Below, one piece after another: positions 8,641-15,810 of a stretch of DNA of 64,000 bases (positions are counted from its first letter, which is position 1; each line of letters begins with the position of its first letter). A program made the position numbers and the translations under genes. The notes beneath the pieces were generated by a model that did no database searches, had not been told where the DNA came from, and saw only the letters and a list, made by a program, of their open reading frames with translations. This DNA is from CAIODY01 sp046051225 (GTDB lineage: Bacteria > Bacteroidota > Bacteroidia > Chitinophagales > CAIODY01), in the NCBI GenBank assembly GCA_046051225.1, contig JBJOOR010000003.1:124001-188000 (forward strand), given 5' to 3'.

Positions 8641-9339
8641 CTAAAATATATTTATGTGCGCCTTTAAATACCAACCGTCTATTGAACCTTTAGGAGCCTC
8701 TTTGAATTTTCCAAACTCGTGATACCATGTTCCATCAATCGGCATATAAGAATATCCAATACTTAAACTAAAGCCACGTAAAAACATAATCGGTAGTCTC
8801 CAATCATAAATTAACTTAGTGCCAAATGAGACTCCTATTGGTATTGTTTTAATTTGTTTGATATCAAAATTTGATGAAGAAATATAGTTGTTTAGGCTAC
8901 TTGTATCTGCATGAAACTGATAGAGTTTAATTTGATAAACAGATATCCAACCACCCATTGTAATAAACCAATGAAAGTTACTTTTGCTTTCAGCCTTCAA
9001 CAAATTATATCCGCCAACTATTGAGCATTGAAAGTTATTGATGATAATTGATTTCCCATCATTAAAATCTTTTTCCTTTTTCGACCACTCTAAATTTAAA
9101 TTTCCCAAATATTTTTTGTTGTAGATTTCTGGAGAATAACATAATGTTATTGGAACTGAAGTCGGAAAACTTCCAAACCCAGCTTTATTAAGAATCGGAT
9201 TTAATTCATCCCCATTGAATTGTTTTGTACCAAATGCAAAGCTTACGATATGAAATCTAAATGTACTGTCTTTACTATCCTGCCCAAAAGACATAAAAGG
9301 TAGAAATAAAAATAATAATATTAGTATATTTTTCATCAT
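8641..9339 (-). CDS. Secreted/outer-membrane protein of unknown function
   Basis: 232 residues with an N-terminal signal peptide (KNILILLFLFLPFMSFGQ); the start could also be the second Met at 9336. The mature protein is predicted to be mostly beta-strand with aromatic-rich strands, for example FRGFSLSIGYSYMPIDGTWYHEFG, and ends with a strand (YLKAHINIF) suggestive of an outer-membrane barrel. No catalytic motif or named family was recognised. It lies between mutL and the ORF6N unit, a stretch that looks accessory compared with the housekeeping genes around it. Confidence 0.65.
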   Translation of the reverse strand: MMKNILILLFLFLPFMSFGQDSKDSTFRFHIVSFAFGTKQFNGDELNPILNKAGFGSFPTSVPITLCYSPEIYNKKYLGNLNLEWSKKEKDFNDGKSIIINNFQCSIVGGYNLLKAESKSNFHWFITMGGWISVYQIKLYQFHADTSSLNNYISSSNFDIKQIKTIPIGVSFGTKLIYDWRLPIMFLRGFSLSIGYSYMPIDGTWYHEFGKFKEAPKGSIDGWYLKAHINIF

Positions 9340-9395
9340 GTAATTATTTATTCATTTTTCAATCATAAATCATCCATAAAAAAATCTTCCATACT

Positions 9396-9428
9396 CCTTC
9401 TATACTGCCCACCCACTTCATACAATGC
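9396..9428 (-). repeat. 33-bp direct repeat, copy A (detached icmF 3' end)
   Basis: Identical over 33 bp to 10100-10132 in the same orientation. Read on the minus strand it continues the mutase C-terminal sequence: EIGRALYEVGGQYRRSM, followed by a short tail and a TGA near 9370. It has no gene body of its own and lies just downstream of the ORF6N stop codon. It is therefore a detached or duplicated copy of the icmF end. Confidence 0.9.
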
Positions 9429-9438
9429 TCTGCCAATT

Positions 9439-9990
9439 TCATTTTTTTGCTTTCACATAACCTTCAATTACTGTTCGGGGTTCATCTTCTTTAGCAATCA
9501 GTTGTTTCAAATAATCGAACAACATTTTTATTTGTTTATCATGCCCCGAAACTTTCTTGTCCATTTGTTCCAACTTCAATAAAATATCTTTGTGAGTTAA
9601 AAGTAATTCACGAGTTTTTGAAAAAATTCGCATGATGTGAATATTCACCTGCACAGCTTTTTCACTTTTCAAAACACTTGATAACATCAATATTCCATGT
9701 TCGGTAAAAGCATAAGGGAGTTTGCGTAAACCGCCCCAGTTCTGCTTTTCAGAACTTGATATCGCAATTTGCGATATCAAGTTGCCCCATTCTTCCTTAG
9801 TTAATTGGAACATGAAATCTTTTGGAAATCGTTCCGCATTTCTTTTTACTGCTTCATTTAAGCGATGTGTTGGTACTCCGTAAAGTGCTGCTAAATCTCT
9901 ATCCAGCATCACTTTTTCGCCACGAATGATGAAGATTTTATTCACCATTCTTTCGTCGGCTAAAACTAATTCTGTTGTTTTCTTTTTCAT
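9439..9990 (-). CDS. ORF6N domain-containing DNA-binding protein
   Basis: 183 residues. The ORF6N domain spans about residues 12-110 (IRGEKVMLDRDLAALYGV, then NAERFPKDFMFQLT and LPYAFTEHGILMLSSVLKS). It is known from phage and mobile-element proteins, usually inferred to bind DNA. A helical, coiled-coil-like tail follows at about 120-170. Within the coding sequence a 31-bp palindrome (9753-9783) encodes LISQIAIS. Related palindromes flank a -7 element (10045-10052) upstream. The gene is bounded by 33-bp direct repeats that duplicate the icmF end, which suggests insertion as a small unit. Autoregulation is an inference from the shared sites. Confidence 0.88.
   Translation of the reverse strand: MKKKTTELVLADERMVNKIFIIRGEKVMLDRDLAALYGVPTHRLNEAVKRNAERFPKDFMFQLTKEEWGNLISQIAISSSEKQNWGGLRKLPYAFTEHGILMLSSVLKSEKAVQVNIHIMRIFSKTRELLLTHKDILLKLEQMDKKVSGHDKQIKMLFDYLKQLIAKEDEPRTVIEGYVKAKK
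9753..9783. repeat. 31-bp palindrome inside the ORF6N coding sequence
   Basis: Perfect 15-bp arms (9753-9767 and 9769-9783) around a single central T. The inner 21 bp share the pattern GAnrTCGCAAwTTkCGAyrTC with the two upstream palindromes at 10019-10039 and 10058-10078. A perfect palindrome this long in a coding region is unlikely to be a codon-use accident. Confidence 0.92.
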
Positions 9991-10015
9991 TTTTAAATGA
10001 ATTTTTTATCACAAA

Positions 10016-10078
10016 CTTGAAGTCGCAAATTTCGACTTCAAGACCAAATTTATTTTTGACATCGCAAATTGCGATATC
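10016..10078 (-). promoter_or_regulatory. Two palindromic sites bracketing the ORF6N promoter
   Basis: Site 2 is 10016-10042, with 10-bp perfect arms CTTGAAGTCG/CGACTTCAAG. Site 3 is 10058-10078, with core ATCGCAAATTGCGAT. Between them, on the minus strand, 10045-10052 reads TAAATTTG, a match to the -7 consensus TAnnTTTG. Site 2 therefore covers the expected transcription start and site 3 lies just upstream of the -7 element. The geometry is that of a repressor-type autoregulated promoter; the binding protein is inferred, not shown. Confidence 0.65.
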
Positions 10079-10090
10079 CAATTTTGATGA

Positions 10091-13000
10091 TTACATCGAC
10101 CTTCTATACTGCCCACCCACTTCATACAATGCATGGCTGATTTGCCCGAGGCTACAGCATTTCACGGTTTCCATCAACTCGGCAAATAAATTTCCGTTGG
10201 CAATGGCAACATCTTTTAATCGTTTTAATGCTGCTTCACTTTTGGCTTCATTACGTTTTTGAAATGCTTGTACTGCGTTAATTTGAAAATCTTTTTCTTC
10301 GGTAGTACTACGAATTACTTCCGCAGGAATCACTGTTGGTGAGCCTTTCGAGTTTAAAAAAGTATTGACACCCACAATCGGAAATTCGCCCGTGTGTTTT
10401 TGATGTTCGTAAAACATGGATTCTTCCTGAATTTTATTGCGTTGATACATTCTTTCCATTGCTCCTAAAACTCCGCCCCGTTCGGTGATGCGTTTGAATT
10501 CATCCAGCACAGCTTTCTCCACCAAGTCGGTTAATTCTTCAATCAAAAACGAACCTTGATTTGGGTTTTCATTTTTCGCCGTTCCCAACTCCCGATTTAT
10601 AATTAATTGAATAGCCATTGCTCGGCGAACACTTTCTTCGGTAGGCGTTGTAATGGCTTCGTCATAAGCGTTTGTGTGCAACGAATTGCAATTATCATAA
10701 ATGGCGTATAAGGCTTGCAACGTAGTTCTTATGTCGTTGAAATCAATTTCCTGTGCATGCAAACTTCGTCCGCTGGTTTGAATATGGTACTTCAATTTCT
10801 GACTTCTATCGTTGCCCTTATATTTTTGTTTCATCGCCTTAGCCCATATTCTACGGGCTACACGACCGATGACAGAATATTCAGGATCCATTCCATTGCT
10901 AAAAAAGAAAGAAAGATTCGGGGCAAAATCATCAATGTGCATACCTCGGCTCAAATAATATTCCACATAAGTAAATCCATTTGCCAACGTGAAAGCCAGC
11001 TGTGTGATAGGATTAGCACCAGCTTCGGCAATATGATAACCGCTGATGCTCACCGAATAAAAATTGCGAATTTTTTGTTCGATGAAATATTGTTGCACAT
11101 CACCCATTAATTTCAATGCAAATTCTGTTGAGAAAATACAAGTGTTTTGTGCTTGGTCCTCTTTCAAAATATCTGCCTGCACCGTACCACGAACCGATTG
11201 CAAAGCTTTTGCTTTTAGTTCTTCATAAATTGCTGGAGGTAAAACTTCATCACCACTTCTGCCCAATAACATCAAACCTAATCCATCATTTCCATCTGGC
11301 AATTCACCAAAATATTTCGGATTATTTTTTTGATTTTCAATTTTGATTTTTTGATTTTGAATGTATTTTTCACACTCTTGGTCGATGGCAGCATTCATAA
11401 AAAATGCCAACAGCATGGGTGCTGGCCCATTGATGGTCATGCTCACCGAAGTTTTTGGGTCACACAAATCGAAACCACTGTACAGTTTTTTTGCATCATC
11501 AACTGTCGCAATGCTCACACCACTATTACCAATTTTACCATAAATATCAGGACGAATAGCAGGGTCTTCGCCATACAATGTAACGCTGTCAAACGCAGTG
11601 CTCAAGCGTTTTGCAGGCTGCCCAAGTGAAACATAATGAAATCGTTTGTTGGTTCTTTCGGGTCCACCTTCGCCAGCAAACATACGTGTTGGGTCTTCGC
11701 CTTGCCGTTTCAATTCAAACACACCAGCAGTATATGGAAATTCGCCCGGCACATTTTCTTGCAATTGCCAACGCAAAATATCACCCCAATCATTGTACTT
11801 AGGCAACACCACTTTTTTAATTTTTGTACCACTTAATGATGTAGAAGTAAGCGGTTGCTTAATTACTTTATCACGAACTTTGTATTCGTAGAATTCAGCT
11901 GCATATTGCTGTTTTCTATTTTCCCAATTGGTAATTAAATCTTTGCAATCGTGATGCAATGCTTTTTCGAATTTTGCTTTGATGGTTTGTAAGTCAGCAT
12001 TGGCATTCATTTTTTCTAACTTCATTACACCATCCAACTGGTATAATTTAGTTGCCAGCGTACATTGTTCGTCAACCCAATTGTCGTAAGACTCATTATT
12101 TTCAGCTATCTCTGCCAAATATCTCACTCGTGCTGGTGGAATAATTTGTGATTTTGTTGCGGTATTTTTTTCATGATGAGTATCGGTTCGACCCCAATCA
12201 ACGCTGCATTTTTTCTCAATAGCATCTACTAATAATTCAAACAATTGATTTACGCCAGTATCATTAAATTGCGAAGCAATTGTACCAACAATTGGTAAAT
12301 CTTCATCCTTTGCCGTAAACAAATTATGGTTGCGTTTGAATTGTTTTTTTACATCGTGTAAACTATCTAAAGCACCAGCTTTATCAAATTTGTTGATGGC
12401 AATTACATCGGCATAATCCAACATGTTAATCTTCTCCAATTGAGATGCAGCACCGTATTCAGGCGTCATCACATACAAACTAACGTTGCAATAATCCAAA
12501 ATAGAAGCATCGCTTTGCCCTACGCCAGCACTTTCTAAAATAATAAAATCAAACGCTGCCGCTTTGCACACATCAATAGCTTCCTGCACATGTGCACTCA
12601 ACGCCACTTCGCTATCACGAGTTGCCAATGAACGCATGTATGCTCTTGGGTTATGAATCGAATTCATCCGAATTCTATCGCCCAATAATGCACCCCCCGT
12701 TTTCTTTTTTGATGGGTCAACAGAAATTACAGCAATTGTTTTATCAGCAAAACGATTTAAAAATCGTCGAACAATTTCATCTGTAACACTTGATTTTCCT
12801 GCACCGCCAGTGCCTGTGATTCCGAGAACTGGAATTTGTTGAGTTGATGATTTATTGATTTGTTGACCTACTAATTTCCCATTTTCAGCAAGCGAAATTA
12901 ATTGTGCAATTGCACTTTCATTTTTGCTGATGAGCCCGGCACTAAGCACTGAAAACTGTGCACTGTCAACCGTATTGAAATCACATTGCTTCACTACATC

Positions 13001-13393
13001 TTCAATCATTCCTTCCAATCCCATTTTGCGGCCATCATCGGGCGAATAAATACGACTGATTCCGTAAGCATGAAGTTCTTCAATTTCGGTTGGAAGAATT
13101 GTTCCACCGCCGCCACCAAAAATTTTGATATGCCCACAACCTTTTTCTTTCAGTAAATCAAAAATATATTTGAAAAATTCAACGTGCCCACCTTGATACG
13201 ATGTGATGGCAATGCCTTGTGCATCTTCTTGTATGGCACAATCCACAATATCGGCAGCACTGCGGTTATGCCCCAAATGAATTACTTCGGCACCTTTGGC
13301 TTGCATAATTCTACGCATGATATTGATAGCAGCATCGTGCCCATCAAAAAGGGAAGCGGCGGTTACAATTCGTACTTTGTTTTTTAATTCCAT
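10091..13393 (-). CDS. icmF: Fused isobutyryl-CoA mutase / methylmalonyl-CoA mutase-family protein (IcmF)
   Basis: 1100 residues from ATG 13393; an upstream TTG at 13432 precedes the -7 element and is rejected. Adenosylcobalamin-dependent carbon-skeleton mutase in the fused IcmF order. First comes a B12-binding domain (DGHD at 17-20 with the cobalt-ligand His19, then the SYQGGH and GGGGTI segments). Next is a MeaB/ArgK-like G-protein chaperone with P-loop GTGGAGKSS near 193-201. Last is the mutase TIM-barrel from about residue 535 (FPYTAGVFELKRQGEDPTRMFAGEGGPERTN). The YTAGVF context favours isobutyryl-CoA over methylmalonyl-CoA as substrate. The 3' end (ALYEVGGQYRRSM) is duplicated at 9396-9428 beyond the ORF6N gene. 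Confidence 0.95.
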   Translation of the reverse strand: MELKNKVRIVTAASLFDGHDAAINIMRRIMQAKGAEVIHLGHNRSAADIVDCAIQEDAQGIAITSYQGGHVEFFKYIFDLLKEKGCGHIKIFGGGGGTILPTEIEELHAYGISRIYSPDDGRKMGLEGMIEDVVKQCDFNTVDSAQFSVLSAGLISKNESAIAQLISLAENGKLVGQQINKSSTQQIPVLGITGTGGAGKSSVTDEIVRRFLNRFADKTIAVISVDPSKKKTGGALLGDRIRMNSIHNPRAYMRSLATRDSEVALSAHVQEAIDVCKAAAFDFIILESAGVGQSDASILDYCNVSLYVMTPEYGAASQLEKINMLDYADVIAINKFDKAGALDSLHDVKKQFKRNHNLFTAKDEDLPIVGTIASQFNDTGVNQLFELLVDAIEKKCSVDWGRTDTHHEKNTATKSQIIPPARVRYLAEIAENNESYDNWVDEQCTLATKLYQLDGVMKLEKMNANADLQTIKAKFEKALHHDCKDLITNWENRKQQYAAEFYEYKVRDKVIKQPLTSTSLSGTKIKKVVLPKYNDWGDILRWQLQENVPGEFPYTAGVFELKRQGEDPTRMFAGEGGPERTNKRFHYVSLGQPAKRLSTAFDSVTLYGEDPAIRPDIYGKIGNSGVSIATVDDAKKLYSGFDLCDPKTSVSMTINGPAPMLLAFFMNAAIDQECEKYIQNQKIKIENQKNNPKYFGELPDGNDGLGLMLLGRSGDEVLPPAIYEELKAKALQSVRGTVQADILKEDQAQNTCIFSTEFALKLMGDVQQYFIEQKIRNFYSVSISGYHIAEAGANPITQLAFTLANGFTYVEYYLSRGMHIDDFAPNLSFFFSNGMDPEYSVIGRVARRIWAKAMKQKYKGNDRSQKLKYHIQTSGRSLHAQEIDFNDIRTTLQALYAIYDNCNSLHTNAYDEAITTPTEESVRRAMAIQLIINRELGTAKNENPNQGSFLIEELTDLVEKAVLDEFKRITERGGVLGAMERMYQRNKIQEESMFYEHQKHTGEFPIVGVNTFLNSKGSPTVIPAEVIRSTTEEKDFQINAVQAFQKRNEAKSEAALKRLKDVAIANGNLFAELMETVKCCSLGQISHALYEVGGQYRRSM
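10100..10132 (-). repeat. 33-bp direct repeat, copy B (native icmF 3' end)
   Basis: Encodes ALYEVGGQYRR at the C-terminus of IcmF, nine bases before the stop codon. It is identical to 9396-9428. The two copies enclose 671 bp that contain the ORF6N gene and its promoter region. Confidence 0.92.
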
Positions 13394-13409
13394 TTTCAAT
13401 AAATTTTTA

Positions 13410-13417
13410 CAAAAATA
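13410..13417 (-). promoter_or_regulatory. -7 promoter element for icmF
   Basis: On the minus strand this reads TATTTTTG, matching TAnnTTTG, 17 bp upstream of the ATG at 13393. It gives a very short leader and decides for that start codon over the in-frame TTG at 13432. Confidence 0.55.
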
Positions 13418-13465
13418 ATAAACGAGTGGCAACGAAGATAATGAGGAATGTGAAAGGAAATATTG

Positions 13466-14149
13466 TTAAAACGAATGAGTTTTTCGTTGCTTTTTCCAAG
13501 TGTAATAATCTTCAGAAATTCTATCTAAAAAAACAGCACCGCTAATGCTCCAATAAAATCCATTAAAATTATACGCTGGTAAATTTTGCAACAGCGATGT
13601 TCTGTAACCAGCCATAGCATTGATTCCTACCCAGCGAATAGGTTTCACTCCAAAAATGGCTGGCAGTTTTAAATTTAATGACAAGCCAATTCCGGCAGGA
13701 ATAAAATAACCATTTTCTTTTTTCACTATCGAAATTTCATCAATGGTAGTGTAAGTATTTTTAATTTTTCCATAGCCAACTTCGGTAACGATACTGCTTT
13801 CCCATAAATTTTTTCGAATCAAATACGGTTCGAAATAAATTGTACCGATATAGTGTTTTTGCGTAAATGATGTTTGAAAAAATGAAGTTATATTATCGAA
13901 TGAAAATGCAACTTCTGATTTATCATTCATGTAATATCCACCAATGCCTATTTTGTATTTATCATGCAAAAGTAGCCCAATTCTATACCCCCAAACATTA
14001 AGCTGTTGATTATTAGTAATATAAAATCGTTGGTCGAAATCGGCTGTAGGCTTGATTCGAATATGCACAATGGTGTCGCTACTTTGAGAAAATGCAACAA
14101 GTTGAAGTAAAGAAAAAGTAAAACAAATTATTCCTCTGCAATAAATCAT
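13466..14149 (-). CDS. Secreted, barrel-like protein of unknown function
   Basis: 227 residues with a signal peptide (GIICFTFSLLQLVAFSQ). The mature part shows repeated amphipathic strands and phrases such as YKIGIGGYYMND, IYFEPYLIR and YFIPAGIGLSLNLKLPAIFG, typical of small outer-membrane beta-barrel proteins in this phylum. The C-terminus is basic (WKKQRKTHSF), which is unusual for a barrel's last strand. No family recognised. It lies 72 bp upstream of icmF on the same strand, but icmF has its own -7 element, so a shared job is not implied. Confidence 0.65.
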   Translation of the reverse strand: MIYCRGIICFTFSLLQLVAFSQSSDTIVHIRIKPTADFDQRFYITNNQQLNVWGYRIGLLLHDKYKIGIGGYYMNDKSEVAFSFDNITSFFQTSFTQKHYIGTIYFEPYLIRKNLWESSIVTEVGYGKIKNTYTTIDEISIVKKENGYFIPAGIGLSLNLKLPAIFGVKPIRWVGINAMAGYRTSLLQNLPAYNFNGFYWSISGAVFLDRISEDYYTWKKQRKTHSF

Positions 14150-14208
14150 TGCGGTTAAGATAGAACATTAAACTGAAAGTTTAATTTCAAAATCTGTTTT
14201 GCAAAAAA

Positions 14209-15732
14209 TTATTTTTTAAACAAAATATAAGATTCGTCTTCTCTTATTGCTGGTTGAAAATCCTTAATTTTTTTATACGGTATTTTATCAATAAAATCAA
14301 GCGTAGAAGTTGATTTTGAAATTAACAAAACACCATTAGTGTGGTCAAGAAAAAATCTATCGCATTGAGCAATTAATGTGCTGTAACCAATATCACCTCT
14401 CTTGTTATTAAAGCATAAATTTTCTCTCCACGAAAAGGAATTTGGATAATAAAACTGTTTAGCCATAATAATTGAAACTGCTGTTCCTGGACCATCCGAA
14501 CAACTTATCACCAAACTATTGGGATAGTTTTTTTGTAGAAATTGAGCCACTTCTTTGCTATCCGAAAACGGATATTTTGTTTCAAAATAAATAGATTGTA
14601 ATGAGCCCACTATTTGCAATATTAAAACAAAAACAAAAAATTTTGAAACATACTTATCTGGAAAAAATAAAAGTTTTGTTTTCGTTTTTTGTGAAAACGA
14701 AAAAGACTGTAAAATGTTGGATGGTGTTGTATTTCCTATCCATAGCGATATTAAAAATAAAACATAAATATGACCATGATGACGAACAGAACCATGATAT
14801 TTTGAAGCCATAAAAAACATCATAATAGCTGTTCCAAAAATGAAAATATATAGTGCAGTTTTATTTTTATAAAGTGTTTTAATTATCCAACCAAAAATAA
14901 AAATTGACAATACAAATTGTACTGCTTGTGTAAAATCATAGTTTAAAAAAGTTTGGAAAAATGAAGTGTTCCAAAAATGAATATCAAATTTGAATACTGT
15001 AAAAAAAGCGTTGGCAATTACCGAAAATGCTGCTGTATAGCTATCTGGGCTTAAGTTCCAGCCTGGTGATGTACCAATATCATCTGGCGGATTTACACTT
15101 AATTTAAACAACAAAACACCAATAACAGTAAATAAAATACCTACATACCATGCTATATTTTTTTTTTGTTTATAATGAAAAAAATAAAATACTGAAACCG
15201 AAAATGAGATAATAAAACTATACAAACTAAATTGCATAGCTATTGCAGCAATAACACCAAATAGCAAATATTTTTTTTTACTAAACAAAATACATAGTAG
15301 CATATAAAATGGAAGTGCAATGCCATAATTACGGGCAATAGCGGTATATTCATACGTAAAAAAATATCCTAGCGAAATTAATATTCGATAAACTATTGGA
15401 AAGGGGGCTTTCCAAATTAAAATGATTACGCCTATTGTGGCTAGTAACCAATGAACAAACCTAACAACAATAAAATTGGGGTTTAAAAAAAATACGCCCT
15501 TTTGTAAAATGTACCATCCTAATGGATGTCCTTCGTACCGAACCATTTGATACAACTCGACAATAGAATGACTGTTTCGAACCAACGAAAAAGCTTGCAA
15601 CTCATCTCTCCATGGTTCATGAAAATAAAATAAGGCAAAGCTTATTATTAAAAACAATATGGATGATATGATTTTTAATAATAATTCTAACCGTTTTGAA
15701 ACACTAAAACTTGAAATAAATATTTTATCCAT
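14209..15732 (-). CDS. Polytopic membrane protein, GT-C glycosyltransferase-like
   Basis: 507 residues with roughly ten predicted membrane segments. After the first segment the loop reads EPWRDELQAFSLV, then YEGHPLGWYIL. An acidic DE pair in the first extracytoplasmic loop followed by a HP-x-x-W/Y segment is the arrangement of GT-C enzymes such as the ArnT/PMT superfamily, which transfer sugars from lipid-phosphate donors. The soluble C-terminal part (about 390-507) contains SLVISCSDGPGTAVS. Donor and acceptor cannot be told from sequence. It is on the same strand as the T9SS protein upstream but separated from it by a terminator. Confidence 0.7.
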   Translation of the reverse strand: MDKIFISSFSVSKRLELLLKIISSILFLIISFALFYFHEPWRDELQAFSLVRNSHSIVELYQMVRYEGHPLGWYILQKGVFFLNPNFIVVRFVHWLLATIGVIILIWKAPFPIVYRILISLGYFFTYEYTAIARNYGIALPFYMLLCILFSKKKYLLFGVIAAIAMQFSLYSFIISFSVSVFYFFHYKQKKNIAWYVGILFTVIGVLLFKLSVNPPDDIGTSPGWNLSPDSYTAAFSVIANAFFTVFKFDIHFWNTSFFQTFLNYDFTQAVQFVLSIFIFGWIIKTLYKNKTALYIFIFGTAIMMFFMASKYHGSVRHHGHIYVLFLISLWIGNTTPSNILQSFSFSQKTKTKLLFFPDKYVSKFFVFVLILQIVGSLQSIYFETKYPFSDSKEVAQFLQKNYPNSLVISCSDGPGTAVSIIMAKQFYYPNSFSWRENLCFNNKRGDIGYSTLIAQCDRFFLDHTNGVLLISKSTSTLDFIDKIPYKKIKDFQPAIREDESYILFKK

Positions 15733-15753
15733 TGTACAAAAACGATGATAAAT

Positions 15754-15791
15754 AAAAAAGCCATGCGATATTACATCTACATGGCTTTTTT
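15754..15791 (-). terminator. Rho-independent terminator after the T9SS protein
   Basis: Arms AAAAAAGCCATG (15754-15765) and CATGGCTTTTTT (15780-15791) pair perfectly around a 14-base loop, ending in a T-tract on either strand. It is 20 bp past the stop of the gene at 15811-18030. Confidence 0.88.
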
Positions 15792-15810
15792 ATTTACTTA
15801 AACAATAAAA

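Noticed and set aside
9975..10262. Plus-strand open frame of 95 codons across the ORF6N upstream region and the icmF end
   Set aside because: It is open because it reads through the palindromes and the antisense strand of icmF. Its LKSQISTS and SQIAIS phrases are by-products of the palindromes.
13394..13432. Longer icmF start at the TTG codon 13432
   Set aside because: The -7 promoter element lies inside this stretch and the family N-terminus begins at the ATG 13393.
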